From: Mangifera indica | Lineage: Eukaryota; Streptophyta; Magnoliopsida; Sapindales; Anacardiaceae | NCBI RefSeq assembly: GCF_011075055.1 | Contig: NC_058149.1 | Span: 15,382,449-15,446,448, forward strand | Direction of reading: 5' to 3' | DNA length: 64,000 nt | In this document: positions 1 to 10,735 of the stretch, one piece after another | Position numbering within the stretch: position 1 is the first letter of the stretch | Layout: each line of letters starts with the position of its first letter | Position numbers and translations under genes: made by a program | The notes under the pieces: model-generated | The model's input: only the letters and a program-made list of their open reading frames with translations | What the model was told of the DNA's origin: nothing | The model's database searches: none

Positions 1-611
1 ATAATCAGCTTTTGCACAACAGAGGCCTTGTCCAAACAGCTATAGCATAAAGCACAGAAGGAAAGATTTATGAAACAAGTATCTATTAAACGTAAAAAAA
101 CATTAAAGGTTGTAGACTGTTAGGAATATATTTCAAGGTATCTGTAAGTAAAATGACATTGTTTTTTTTTATTCCCCAATTTTGTGCTGAACTGTTTTCA
201 CAAGATTTGCATTTAAGGGCAATATAATGATCAAATGAGCCCAACTAAAACTAGAAAAGGATAAGGGGGAAGACGAAAGGTAATAGATATTTTAAAAAGC
301 ATTTTGTAAGGCAAATATAACACTAGTTTACAGTGAGGTTAGAGAAAAATGATTGGTATAATTTAATTGGATTCCAAGACAACAACTAACTATTTGATAC
401 AATTTATTTAATATATGACACTAGAACAATGGAAGATTCATCAAGGCATGAGCTGAGGTAGTTGATTCTGGGGCTAAACTATGATTAAACAGCAGGATAA
501 AGAAGAATGGTGAAATGATATTCAATTTTTCAGGAGTTGAATTTTTGCAGTTGGACTTGGTGAAGTAGAGAGATTAGTGAAAACTAACATTATATAGACT
601 ATTAGCAATAT
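1..611. other. AT-rich stretch without recognisable gene
   Basis: No coding similarity was seen on either strand. By position it should hold the intron or 3' part downstream of the NPF transporter remnant, but no further NPF exon can be read. The missing C-terminal exon is either to the left of the window or lost. Confidence 0.5.
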
Positions 612-1270
612 TTCAAAATTTATCTACAAAGTTTGTATGGAACAAATTGTTTACTGGAACTGATTTTGTGTCCTGGCTTCTCACATCTTCAGGATAGTCC
701 TCGTATAAGGAGTCAGTGTTAGAAGGTATTTCAATCTTCTTTTTCTTTACAGCTGCCACAACAACTTGGCAGATGTGGACAATGGGACTTCCTGAGCATT
801 TCTTGTATCTGTATCCTTGAGTTCCTGATAAAATATCACTATAGCAATAAACATTGAAATAGAACAAATTTCGTAACCCCAGCTTCGACCAATTTCATCT
901 TGAATGTATACGAGCACTGTAAAAGCCATTAAAGTCCCTGTAATAATTACAAAGAAGAACCTACTAAATAAGTAGGCCATTTGCATCCTTTCCTTTTCAT
1001 CTTTCTCAATCTTTCTCATCAAACTGATCGGTTCCAAATCCTGAAACACTTGATTTTAGGCCACCAGTCCCCAGTGCAATTAGATACAAGGCAAGATATA
1101 AAATTCACATTTGAAATCCGCTAGCTCATTGGCATTGAGTAACTTGGGCAACATGGCAAGGAGGGGGCTGCAGCTTTGGCAACTTCGTTGATATAGCCAA
1201 TAAGCTAGTCCCCTGATTTTTGCATTATCATATCACTTACTGTAATAAAAAGGAAAAAAGTACAAATATA

Positions 1271-1876
1271 TGATAGGTTCCTGGAGATAAGCTAGACTTG
1301 CACTGCCGAACACCTAGAAATGCTCTGCAATCAACCCTCCTACTGCCGCCAGAGAAGTTTGCTCGCTGTGAAACTTGTTGAAAAATTATATTGTATTTGG
1401 GAATGTAATGCACTGTAAAATAAAGTTTTTAAGTACTCAACAAATCCAATGTTTATATAAAGATATTGTATTGATTATAACTCAGAATATCAATATAAGA
1501 GTTTTACAATAAACTCTCTATTCCATCACACTTCTAGCATATGAAACCCAAGAAAATAACATAGAAAAACCCATAAAATGTTCAATGAAACTCAAAAAAC
1601 ACTGCAGTAATAGAAGTTGAAAATCTCTCCCAAATGGCCTAGCTTTCGAGAGGCTAGGTGTTCTCCTTCTCAGTCGAAACTGTCTACTCTTTTCCTGAAA
1701 AATCTCTCCCTCTTCTCACGTTCTTTTCTTTTATTTTTATACCCCTTTCTCCTCTAACTACCCTTGATTTTATTTGCCACGTGTCTGCATTTTCACAATG
1801 GTCCAACCTCTGTCTTGCTTTTGTGTTTTCCTCTCTGTCTTGTTTTTGTGCCCTGCCATTATATGAAGTCTTAACA
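1271..1876 (-). repeat. 3' LTR (left copy)
   Basis: 606 bp, aligned by eye over its whole length with 4562-5184. Differences are scattered substitutions plus a small insertion in the other copy (the extra GTGTGCCTTGGTTTTGT near 5141). The two LTRs therefore differ by a few percent, so the insertion is not very recent. Confidence 0.93.
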
Positions 1877-1938
1877 ATACCTCGCCCAACGAGAATCACC
1901 TTGTCCTCAAGGTGAAAGGTTGGATACTTCACTTTCAT
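1877..1938 (-). pseudogene. Possible end of a gypsy-type integrase ORF next to the 3' LTR
   Basis: The minus strand reads PTFHLEDKVILVGRGI directly before the 3' LTR. Many plant Ty3/gypsy polyproteins end with a LEDKV-like tail just before the polypurine tract. The GGGCGAGG immediately next to the LTR may be a damaged polypurine tract. The match is short. Confidence 0.4.
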
Positions 1939-1980
1939 TGCTACAAAACTCTCTAGAGCGATTTCAAAGGGAAGTAGGTT

Positions 1981-3177
1981 CTACCTTTTGATAAAAAAAT
2001 TCTCGCAATTAGTAAGCACAATAGGTACTTCTGCAGGAGATATATGGTTAATGGTTATGTTGTCACCAAAGTTGAGTAAGTAGCGAGCATCTTTGACTCC
2101 ATAAGGGCCTAGTGGATCAATAGTCATGTTCTTGAAATATGGGGACTTGTGAATGCAAGTCGAGTTTGGATCCCAGGAGTAAAGAGTTGAAGTGGGAATA
2201 GAAAGCTCAGTCCACATAGGGTTCCCCTTTCTAGTTGCCTCGAAAGTACTCTTGAACATATCAGATGACATATTAGATTGAACAACCTTAGCAATTTGTT
2301 CATTAGTAGGCCATATATCCTTAAAGTACACATTCCTTCCATCTTTCCTAGCTCCAATTGGCTCATTCTCGAAGTTGATGTCAATTGTGCTAGCAAGAGC
2401 ATAAGCAACAACAGAAAGCACAGTTGCCACACCAATGTCTTTTTTCGAAATTGCAACACCAATTGATTCATCAATTTCAACAAAATTTTCAATACACGTT
2501 GTGCAGCCATAACCAATCTGGAGCAAATAATTTTTAACAACACTAAAGCCCGACGCAAGACTTGTTTTGACGCAACAGTTGACCTCTAGACCTAGTTCAC
2601 AAGTCTTTTTAGCAATAAGACCAACCGCAGGCATGAGACTAGGGTTTGAAGCATTGGCACAGTTGGTCATGGCTGCGATAACAACACTACCATGCTTAAG
2701 TTCAACAAGCCGTTGCTTGGGTATGTTAAAACTCTTGGCAAACCAGTCTCTAAAGCCTCCACTTCCATACTTGGCTCCAACAAGGACAATCGTATCTTGC
2801 CCAATGGACTTGTACCTCATTGCCATATTAAAAACATGAAGTTTCTCTCTTGTGGAAATATGAATTGTTTTTGGACCGACTTCTCCATTTAAGAGCTTGT
2901 TAACAAGACAAATATTGGCGACGGTTCCTTTGGCCATCACTTCATCATTGCCTCGACAACTACCATAAGAATTGAAGTCTTTGCAATCCACTCCATGCTC
3001 AAGCAGATACTTTACAGTAGGGCTGTCATTGTAGATACTTTCAAAAGGAGATAAAAATGCCACAATTCCCCAACCTTCGCTAATTTCGCTTAAGTCACGA
3101 ATGATTTCACATGAGATGTTCATGTCAAACTCTTGCTTAAATCCAAAACACTTGGATTTTCCTTCTCCCCCCTTCAC
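1981..3177 (-). CDS. Chimeric ORF: poly(A)-binding-protein RRM piece fused to a segment-swapped aconitase fragment (398 aa)
   Basis: An open, intronless frame inside the retrotransposon, in the element's sense. Residues 1-13 carry GKSKCFGF, the RNP1 motif of plant PABP RRM3; LKKVFGEH can be read further upstream to about 3224, behind a TAG. Residues about 14-46 (SCEIIRDLS, then GIVAF) resemble PABP RRM4. Residues about 48-149 match the aconitase region with [39 protein letters not shown] and YGSG-FRDW. Residues about 150-383 match the preceding aconitase region: VVIAAMTNC (Fe-S Cys173), KTSLASG, GYGCTTC (Cys225, Cys228), WDPNST and [14 protein letters not shown]. In normal aconitase the second block comes first. 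Two internal deletions (before GYGCTTC and after ATVLS) remove conserved sequence, and the N-terminal third is absent. A working enzyme is very unlikely. The lack of introns, against a many-exon plant aconitase gene, points to capture from mRNA. Confidence 0.85.
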   Translation of the reverse strand: MKGGEGKSKCFGFKQEFDMNISCEIIRDLSEISEGWGIVAFLSPFESIYNDSPTVKYLLEHGVDCKDFNSYGSCRGNDEVMAKGTVANICLVNKLLNGEVGPKTIHISTREKLHVFNMAMRYKSIGQDTIVLVGAKYGSGGFRDWFAKSFNIPKQRLVELKHGSVVIAAMTNCANASNPSLMPAVGLIAKKTCELGLEVNCCVKTSLASGFSVVKNYLLQIGYGCTTCIENFVEIDESIGVAISKKDIGVATVLSVVAYALASTIDINFENEPIGARKDGRNVYFKDIWPTNEQIAKVVQSNMSSDMFKSTFEATRKGNPMWTELSIPTSTLYSWDPNSTCIHKSPYFKNMTIDPLGPYGVKDARYLLNFGDNITINHISPAEVPIVLTNCENFFIKR

Positions 3178-3224
3178 AATGGCACTAGCAATTGTGTCAT
3201 GCTCACCAAAAACTTTCTTAAGCT

Positions 3225-4051
3225 ATTCACATTTGGAATACAGACAAGATTGGTTTGTGTGTGTTTGTTTGTCACATCGGAAACGGAGACCTTGTGTAAT
3301 TTTAGATGGAATTTCTGAAAGAGAAAGGTGTTTGAGACTACTAGGTTGAGAAGATGGTCGATTTCTAGAGCTGTGGTGGTTGGCGTTTGGAAGTCTAGCT
3401 AACAAGTTATTATGTTGTAGTCGTTGTTGTTGGGTGAAGGAATTGCTAGTGCTGAAATGTAACTGCTAGACTGGTGAAGAAAAAGAAGTCCACAGGTTAT
3501 GTGAGGGGAGATTATGGGTTTGGGGTGGTTGGATATTGGTGGATAAGTTAATGGATTTGAGATCTCATGTGAGAGGTTGTGGGTTGTAGTTGTGATTATA
3601 AGTGGGATGGGTTCCAACTATAGGCTTGATTAGTGGTTTGTTAGTAGGCTAGATTTGGGTTGTGGTTGTTTGAGCTGGGTTATGTAAATTTGGTTGTTGT
3701 TGGGGTGAAAAGAAGGTGTGGGTGGGGAAAATTTTATAGCTTGGGCAACATTTTTTTAAGCTTAATTTAGTTGGATTTTGGGTTTTTAAATTTGAGTTTT
3801 TGTGGAGTAAGATTTTGGGTTAGAATATGGATTCTTTTAAATATAAAATATGTGTTAGGCTTGTGGAAAAGCAACTGGAAATAGAGTGGGTGAATGTACA
3901 ACAAACACTTGAGGCTGGGTCATATATTTTGGTTTGGTTAATGGGGTGATTAATAAAAAATGAAAGTTGGGTTGGGTTTGATTTGTGAAAACTAAAGTTG
4001 AGTTTATATTAAAATTGGTTTGAGTTTGAATTAAGTGATAGGACTTTTGGG
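3225..4051. other. Internal TTGG/GTTG-rich stretch of the retrotransposon
   Basis: On the plus strand this stretch is strikingly T- and G-rich (runs of TTGGGTT and GTTGTTG). No protein similarity was seen on either strand. It separates the leader ORF from the chimeric ORF. Confidence 0.5.
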
Positions 4052-4531
4052 CTAGGTTGGGTTTCTAATTCTCACTTTTTCTTCTTCCTTTCTTTTCTTC
4101 ACGCCTCCCACACTGCTTTTCATCTCTTTTGATTGGAAAGCATGAAGGTTAAGCAGGGGAGTTGATTCAAGTGGCCGGACTTTGTCAAAGCCAACCAAAC
4201 CCCCATCGGACTGTACTATCTCCACCAGATCAACCTTGATTTTGCTGAAGATTGCTTCAAAATACCTGGATATTGATGCCCCTCTGTCAAAATCTCCCAT
4301 CTCAATTGACCCATCTTTCTTGTTCTTTGTTTCCCTATTGGTTTCCTCTTTTTGGACTGTTGTTGGTGGTCCAAGCTCTCTCAAATGCTCCTGCAGTTTA
4401 ATTGTAGAAGAGAGACCCAACTTTTGAGCAATCCAAAAAGCGTCTTCAAAAATCTCTCTCCAGCTTTTGTTCATGTCTCTACTTTTATTTGCCATGTTTC
4501 TGTTTTCTGATTCCATTTCTCCCAATTCCAA
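4052..4531 (-). CDS. Leader ORF of the retrotransposon, 159 aa, function unknown
   Basis: The ATG at 4531 lies 17 bases downstream of the primer-binding site, where gag is expected. The product is hydrophilic and rich in Lys and Glu (for example KSWREIFEDAFWIAQKLGL, then a KKRKEEEKVR tail). I do not recognise a gag zinc knuckle or capsid motif. It may be a degenerate gag N-terminus or element-specific sequence. An uninterrupted 159 codons at this position argues for coding, but similarity evidence is lacking. Confidence 0.4.
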   Translation of the reverse strand: MELGEMESENRNMANKSRDMNKSWREIFEDAFWIAQKLGLSSTIKLQEHLRELGPPTTVQKEETNRETKNKKDGSIEMGDFDRGASISRYFEAIFSKIKVDLVEIVQSDGGLVGFDKVRPLESTPLLNLHAFQSKEMKSSVGGVKKRKEEEKVRIRNPT

Positions 4532-4547
4532 ATTTATCCAGGAATGT

Positions 4548-4559
4548 GCTCTGATACCA
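4548..4559 (-). other. Primer-binding site (tRNA-iMet)
   Basis: The minus strand reads TGGTATCAGAGC two bases inside the 5' LTR. This is the standard plant retrotransposon complement to the 3' end of initiator methionine tRNA. It fixes the element's orientation. Confidence 0.92.
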
Positions 4560-4561
4560 TT

Positions 4562-5184
4562 TGATAGGTTCCTAGAGATAAGCTAGACTTACACTACTGA
4601 ATACTTAGAAATGTTCTGCAATCAACCCTCCTATTGCCCCCAGAGAAGTTTGCTCGCTGTGAAACTTACTGGAAAATTATATTGTATTTGGAAATGTAAT
4701 GCACTGTAAAATGAAGTTTTTAAGTACTTAAGAAATCCATTGTTTAGATAAAGATATTGTATTGATTATAACTCAGAATATCAATAAAAGAGTTTTTACA
4801 ATGAACTCTTTATTCCATCACACTTCTAGCATATGAAACCCAAGAAAATAACATTAAAAAACCCATAAAATGTTCAATGAAACTCAAAAAACATTGCAAT
4901 AATGGAGTTGGAAATCTCTCCCAAATGGCCTAGCTTTCGAGAGGCTAGGTGCTCTCCTTCTCAGTCGAAGCTGCCTACTATTTCCCTGAAAAACCTCCCC
5001 CCTTCTCACCTTCTTTTATTATATTTTTATACCCTTTTCTCCTCTAACTACCCTTGATTTTATTCGTCACGTGTCTGCATTTTCACAATAGTCCAACCTC
5101 TGCCTTGTTTTTGTGTCTTCCTCTTTGTCTTGCTTTTGTGGTGTGCCTTGGTTTTGTGCCCTGCCATTATATGAGGTCCTAACA
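4562..5184 (-). repeat. 5' LTR (right copy)
   Basis: 623 bp, starting TGATAGG and ending CTAACA on the plus strand. Transcription of the element should start inside it and run leftwards through 4531-1981. It is followed by ATATA, the right target duplication. Confidence 0.93.
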
Positions 5185-5843
5185 ATATAAAATTAAAACC
5201 ACAAGAGAGAAGAATTACAAACTTACAAGAGTCTAGACAGTGGCAAATATTGCAATTGTTTTGTATCTACCTAAAAAGGAGTCAGCAAGGAAGCCACCCA
5301 ATAAACATAGCATAAATGAGGTACCCATGAAGTCTGTAACTATATCTGCAGAAGTAGCACTTGAAAGATGCATTGTTCCACCCAAAAATGTCACAAGGTT
5401 CACTACTATTCCCATTGTTGAGGGTCTCTCGCATCTCTCAACACCTGGATAAAAGGTATAATGGTTTAGTATATTAAAATTGCTTTGCTATCCAGTGCAT
5501 ATATAGAACATAGTCTGTGGCAACTTTTCCTTTTGAGGAAAAAGTTCTTCAGCATTGATTTTTATTCACAATTAAATTAAAAAATAAGTTTAAAACTCAT
5601 AACTTGAACAAAGCTTTTCACTTAAACATTAGTTTCAGAATTCATGATGGAAATGATTTACTAGGAATGAAGCCTTTCACTTAAACATTAGTTTCAGAAT
5701 TTGTGATTGAAATGATTAACTAAGAAGTTTCATATCATACCTAAGCTAAGAGCAGCAGGAACTTAACCACCAGAGTTAGACCTGTCAGCAGGATTTCCCT
5801 TGTAGTCTACTGCACTGGCAACATACCAACTCTTCATCTGATC

Positions 5844-8204
5844 CTGTTAACATAATCAATATGTGCATTTCTATTTGTCAGTGATCATCAAAATAATATT
5901 TATGGCTATAATAAGGAGACTCCATAGACCATGAAAATAACTTGAAAAATAAGAAACTAAATAGACTAGAGACACCAGCCATATTTTGCAAAACTCAGAT
6001 GGAGAAGAGCTTAAATAGAGATTAGAATAGGAACAAAATGGGAAACTGAGATGTTTTGGTACTCAAATGGCTCTAATTTATAGGCAAGGATAGAAGTGCT
6101 TTTCTCTTTACAGTGACCTCCACTAATATTTCTGACAGACCTCACTTTGTTACGGTAATGTTAAGGATTAGGTTTATCATATCCAATATAGGAGTTTTCT
6201 GAACTTGAATCTTCTTGCAATCTTTCCCTTTTTAAATATAATTTTATGGATATTCCATGCAAAAGTTGGATGTTGAAGGTGATGAAGAATCTTTGGAATA
6301 GAGACTGTGGCTAAAGTAAAAGAAATTCCAGGAATCACTATTCTTGACATATTTATATTTTATAGAAACTCATTCTGTTAGGATTAATTAAATTGGGCCT
6401 GAGAGCTGTGAAGGACATACAGAAACCACTCATTGTAAGTGGTTTTGCAGCTTTTGCTACCCACGAAAGCTAAAGCTACTAGCCTTGTATCTTTCTTCTG
6501 TTCCTTTGTACGGACAGAATCCATTATTCCTTCTCTTTAAGAAAGTCGCAGTGACTCAGTTGTGTGTGAAGATAATGAACACAGTATAATCCAAGATCTC
6601 AGGCAATGTTTTGGTCCTCACGAGTAGGCAACTTCAGCATATGATATGATTCAACAGTCCTCCCTTTAACTGTTGAGTAGACTGCTTCCCTATTAAAGCT
6701 AAGAAGCATTGACATCTCATCCACAACATCGTGTTGATCACTGAAGAGCCAGTTCCACTGAGGTCTTATTCATAAAAAAAGGTCTATATGAAGTGCTAAC
6801 CTCAGCCCTTTTAAAGTTCTACACTGTTAGATTGAAGAGGCTCCCTGACTGGGGCTGACTTTGATCTTTCAGTTAAGATATCATTGGAACCTGAAACAAG
6901 TATGGTGAACTTCACAATCAATTAGTCTTGCACAATTTGAGGTGAAAGTGAACCTCTACTACTACAAGGAACATTAGTTTTTATTAGACTATATATAAGC
7001 TCTGTTTATATATACACACACATTAATAATCATGCTTGTATGTTGCTACTGAAAAATCTTATAATGGACAAAGACAACAGGTTATTCTTATGATGGTCTA
7101 ATCCCTACTGAAAATGCACTTGTATGTTGCTACTGAAAAATCTTATAATGGACAAAGACAACAGGTTATTCTTATTAACATATAAACAGGGATTGGACAA
7201 AGACACACACATTATTAACCTCAATATTAAAATCCCTGTTTATATGTTAATAAATCTATATATAAGCTCTGTTTATCAATTCACACAGTTTAATAGTATC
7301 TCTAATCATGCTTTCTCCCTTTATGCTATGCATTATTCCAGTAATGCAGCTATTACCGAGAGAGCAAGAATTCAATCACATTATGTGTGAAAATAAAAAA
7401 ATGTTAGGCTTTTACCACACTAGGCCAAGTTCAAGATAAAGGCTTTCCTACATGATGTATATGTCTGGGCCGAGTGCGAACTCAGCTCCTTCAAGTGAAA
7501 ATAATTGCATATGTTGAGTTCAAAGTTGAAAGTGACAGAGATACGAATTCCAGTTGGCCCTTCTCAAAAGCAAAAGTCTAGTAACTTAAGCAATTTGAAT
7601 GCTATGCAGCCTGTTAAACATGAAGAATTACTCCACCGAACAGAAATTTTTTTATATATACACACACATTAATAAAAAAATCAAAGCAACTTGATCAGTA
7701 AAGCAACCATATATTCCAAGGATCCCTCTGCTACATGCAGATCCAGAGCCCAGAATTTGTTTGCTTTCTTCTAAAAACTGGAATTTATCACAACTTTTTC
7801 CTTTGATCATATTATTTTGCACCCATTAATCTCAAACTCGTATGGGATTATATATTGGCACGTGTATCATATTATAGAAGGCCCAATTCAGCCCAAGCAT
7901 AAGATAATAGTGTCGTAATCAAATAAAGGTCTTCATATGCATTAAGTAATTAAATAATTAAGCAAACATTATATAGAATATTTCAGACAAAAGATGATTA
8001 GGGCTCCCCACTTTATGAAATTATCCAATTTTTAAACATTATTGCCAAGGTCTCATGAAAGGAAGAACTTTTATTTCCTACTGTGGGAGAGGATGGTTTT
8101 TCCCCGAATCAAACAGATTGCTAGTAAGAAAAATGTGGTCCATGAACAATTGTTATATAATCAAACAAGTTTAATTTATTTACTTAAATGACATATGAAG
8201 TGAT
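5844..8204. other. Non-coding AT-rich DNA
   Basis: This lies upstream of the NPF remnant. A promoter and a first coding exon of that gene might be here, but I cannot pick them out. The only structured part is the local duplication and inverted repeat near 6980-7290, listed separately. Confidence 0.5.
6980..7290. repeat. Local duplication with a perfect 20-bp inverted repeat
   Basis: A segment starting CTTGTATGTTGCTACTGAAA occurs twice (near 7034 and 7110). TTAACATATAAACAGGGATT (7175-7194) is repeated exactly in inverse at 7231-7250 with a 36-base loop. The phrase TATATAAGCTCTGTTTAT occurs on both sides. This looks like local copying with inversion. Confidence 0.8.
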
Positions 8205-8405
8205 GTTCATGTGTATTCAAAGTGGATACATATAGTATTACCTTTTTTTTTTATAACAATAAATCTATGCATACTGATTTTGAGTACATAAATAAGTGCA
8301 CACTTATGTGTGTCATTATATGAATTAAAAATAAAGTAATACCTAACACACATAAATATATATTTATTTGTGTACTCAAAGTGAGTACACATTATATTGC
8401 TTGTA
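8205..8405. repeat. Dispersed MITE-like repeat with a short palindrome
   Basis: TGTGTATTCAAAGTGGATAC at the left and GTGTACTCAAAGTGAGTACAC-type sequence at 8370-8390 (9-bp arms, AAG centre) bracket an AT-rich core. ACACATAAATATATATTTATTT recurs in part at about 52685-52705, together with the following TACACAT-ATTATTGCTT. That suggests two copies of one family in the window. Confidence 0.5.
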
Positions 8406-8484
8406 TTCAACATACTTAATCCAGTAGTATTTACTGTCAAGATATTATCTACTTTATACATACAGTTCATCATGATTTTGCTTA

Positions 8485-9148
8485 CGGGTTTTACAACTCA
8501 AAACGCGTCTTAACAACTTAAAGAGCTCATAGAGTATTTAATTAGTCGAATCCTCCTACCGCTAACCAATATGAAATACACAGACAAATCCAACATCTCT
8601 CTGGTGCTTTGTTGATATGAAATTTGTCTAAAAGTATTACATACACCCCCCTTTATAAGACTCAACGTCCTTGCTGAGGTTTGTTCTACCATCTTTCAAG
8701 AGGATACGCGGAATCACTCTGATACTATTTGTAACATCCCTATTCAATAACTTGTCTCATTGTCAAAATATTGTCTATTTTGAACACAAAATCTGTCATT
8801 ACTTTGCTTCTAAACTTTGTAACTCAAAACGCATCTTGATAGCTTAAAAAACTGACAAACTATTTAATCAGTCAAACTCTTCCACCCTTAACTGATGTGG
8901 GATACACAGATAGAATATAGACAGACCTAACATCTCCCTCGTGTTTTATCGATGTAAGATTTGTCTAAGGGTATTATATAATGTAAAGCTTAGAAACAAA
9001 ACCATGATAAACTATGTATCCAAAATTGACAATATATTGATAGTGGACCAAACTATTGGACCAAAAGTGTTATAAATGGTATTAGAACGACTCTTGACAT
9101 GTCATCTTGAACGATAGTAGGATAAACTTCAACAAAGTTGTTGAGTCC
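8485..9148. repeat. Two tandem diverged copies of a dispersed repeat (left part)
   Basis: About 170 bp is repeated at 8485-8660 and 8815-8985. Shared landmarks are ACTCAAAACGC, ACACAGA, CCAACATCTC or CCTAACATCTC, and GATTTGTCTAA. The same family reappears inverted at 11430-11600. The flanks on the two sides of the solo LTR (9149-11419) join cleanly across its target duplication, so the LTR inserted into this older repeat. Confidence 0.7.
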
Positions 9149-10214
9149 TGTAACATCCCTCCCTAAAAGTACTACCCACCAAAGGAAAAATGTTACGAAT
9201 TAATATCCGGAGCATCTATTTTTTTTTTTTTATCTTTTAAAATATTTTAACATGAACGCATCACTAAAAGTGTTTAGAAATTATTTTAAGAAAACTGAAA
9301 ATCTGGAAGCGAACAAAAGATATATATACTCATGTGAAAACTCATCTGAAAGCATCCGAATACGTGGAATAATCATATACAATTGTACCATCATCTCAAA
9401 AAGGTCAAAAGTCGATAAAAACATCTCACTGTGTGCATGTAATATAAACCAAAGATAACTTGTTTCAGTCGGATCTACCTACGCTAATTTGACCCTGCCT
9501 TGCAGCTACCTCGATCACTTGTACCTGCAGTCATGAAAGAAAAGGAAGTTAGTGATAAGAACACTCAGTAAGGGGAAAGAATTAAGTAAACTATTTCCTT
9601 TCCTGTTCTAACTCATTCTCGGAACTTAACCTCACTTATAACCCCCATAAGAAATCGAGGGGATAATCTAGTTTATGCGTAACTATTTGGGTCATACTCT
9701 GTCCCATCTGGTGTCTATTTGATACTTTCTGGAAGCTGACTATAGAGATTTGACACTTTTCTAAGCTCGAGCTCTTTTCTTTTCTCTCACTACACCATTT
9801 CTGAATCTGAATTGAGCTCTACTACGAGCATGTTCTACTGCGAGCGGACCCTACTGTGGGTTTATGTCCTACTACGGACGTGCCCTACTGCGGGCGGTAT
9901 AGTGTAAAGTGCCCCCTCATAGTTCATAGCATGCATGCAGGCCTTATATCTTACTAATTTTGCTTCCATCTAAATCTATTCATAACTCACCAGAGCATAC
10001 TCCTAGGACGACTCCTGTATCTTGAGCCCCAAATTCTTTTTCTTGCTTTTCTTTCTTTTCTTCTTCTTTTCTTTTTCTCCCCTTTCTTTCCTTTCCTTTC
10101 CTCTCTTTTCTTTCTTTTCCTTACCAAAACTGTGAAATACTATTCACAACACTGTTCATTTGACAGGGCAGCTTTAGTTTTCATACAATTTCACAATCTA
10201 AACTGTCTCCTCTG

Positions 10215-10735
10215 TTTATAATAGCACTCATAATTCATTATATATCGTTGAAAAGAGGATTCAAAGAGCTTTCCAACAAGCTATAATAGCACTAATAATT
10301 CATTAGATAAGACAGTCAAAACGTGAGATGAAATCAGTGGCAAAAACTGCCTCCTCTATTTATTTGGTAAAGTAGTCGTTGTGCTTCATACAATATTTAA
10401 CAGTCCAAATGATCCTCAATTCATACAAGTTATATATCACTGAAAAGAGAATTCAAAGAGCTTTCTAACAAGATATAATAGCACTCATTACTTATTAGAT
10501 AAGACAGTCAAAACGTGGGATGAAATCAGTGGCAAAAACTGTCTTCACTGTTTATTTGGTAAAACAGTCCTTTTGGTTCATACAATATTTAACAGTCCAA
10601 ATGATTTCTAATTCATACAAACTATATATCATTGGAAAGAGGATTCAAAGAGCTTTCCAACAAGCTATAATAGCACTCATGATTTATACGATAAGGTAGT
10701 TAAAAACATGGGACGAACTCAATGGCAAAACTATA
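10215..10735. repeat. Tandem repeat of about 184 bp, 2.8 copies
   Basis: The unit is marked by GATTCAAAGAGCTTTC, AACAAG-TATAATAGCACT, AAACGTG-GATGAAATCAG and CATACAATATTTAACAGTCC. It lies inside the solo LTR. Confidence 0.85.

Larger units (their letters stand above)
1271..5184 (-). mobile_element. LTR retrotransposon, non-autonomous, carrying captured host coding sequence
   Basis: Two long direct repeats (1271-1876 and 4562-5184) begin TGATAGGTTCCT and end CTTAACA or CCTAACA, which is the TG...CA form. They are flanked by the 5-bp target duplication ATATA (1266-1270 and 5185-5189). A primer-binding site matching initiator-Met tRNA lies just inside the right-hand repeat, so the element reads on the minus strand with its 5' LTR at 4562-5184. 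No reverse transcriptase, protease or RNase H can be seen in the 2.7 kb interior. It must have been mobilised in trans. A short stretch before the 3' LTR resembles the end of Ty3/gypsy integrase (LEDKV) in a weak form. It sits in an intron of a decayed NPF gene. Confidence 0.93.
612..5843 (-). pseudogene. NRT1/PTR (NPF) family transporter pseudogene, split by an LTR retrotransposon
   Basis: The family comprises 12-TM proton-coupled nitrate, peptide or hormone transporters. Three exon remnants read on the minus strand. Exon A (5741-5843) carries DYKGNPADRSNSGG, typical of the NPF N-terminus. Exon B (5227-5444) carries NLVTFLGGTMHLSSATSA and the FLADSFLGRY signature. Exon C (about 612-1245) carries [20 protein letters not shown], then MAYLFSRFFFVI, VLVYIQDEIGRSWGY and YRYKK-SGSP. 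Splice sites around A and B are canonical. Damage is clear: TAA replaces the expected Trp after SGG (5763-5765), TAG replaces a Gln near the end of exon B (5233-5235), and frame breaks occur after GTDQFD (about 1020) and near 850. The C-terminal half is not in the window. The intron between B and C holds the 1271-5184 retrotransposon. The N-terminal text resembles the NPF6 and NPF4 groups, but the subfamily is not certain. Confidence 0.88.

Noticed and set aside
1981..3177. Reading the aconitase-like ORF as a functional aconitase gene
   Set aside because: The order of segments is swapped, the N-terminal third is missing, conserved blocks are deleted, and it lies wholly inside a retrotransposon.
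3399..3617. 72-codon ORF rich in Ile, Pro, Ser and Thr in the retrotransposon interior
   Set aside because: It results from the TTGG-rich composition. No similarity, and not placed like gag or pol.
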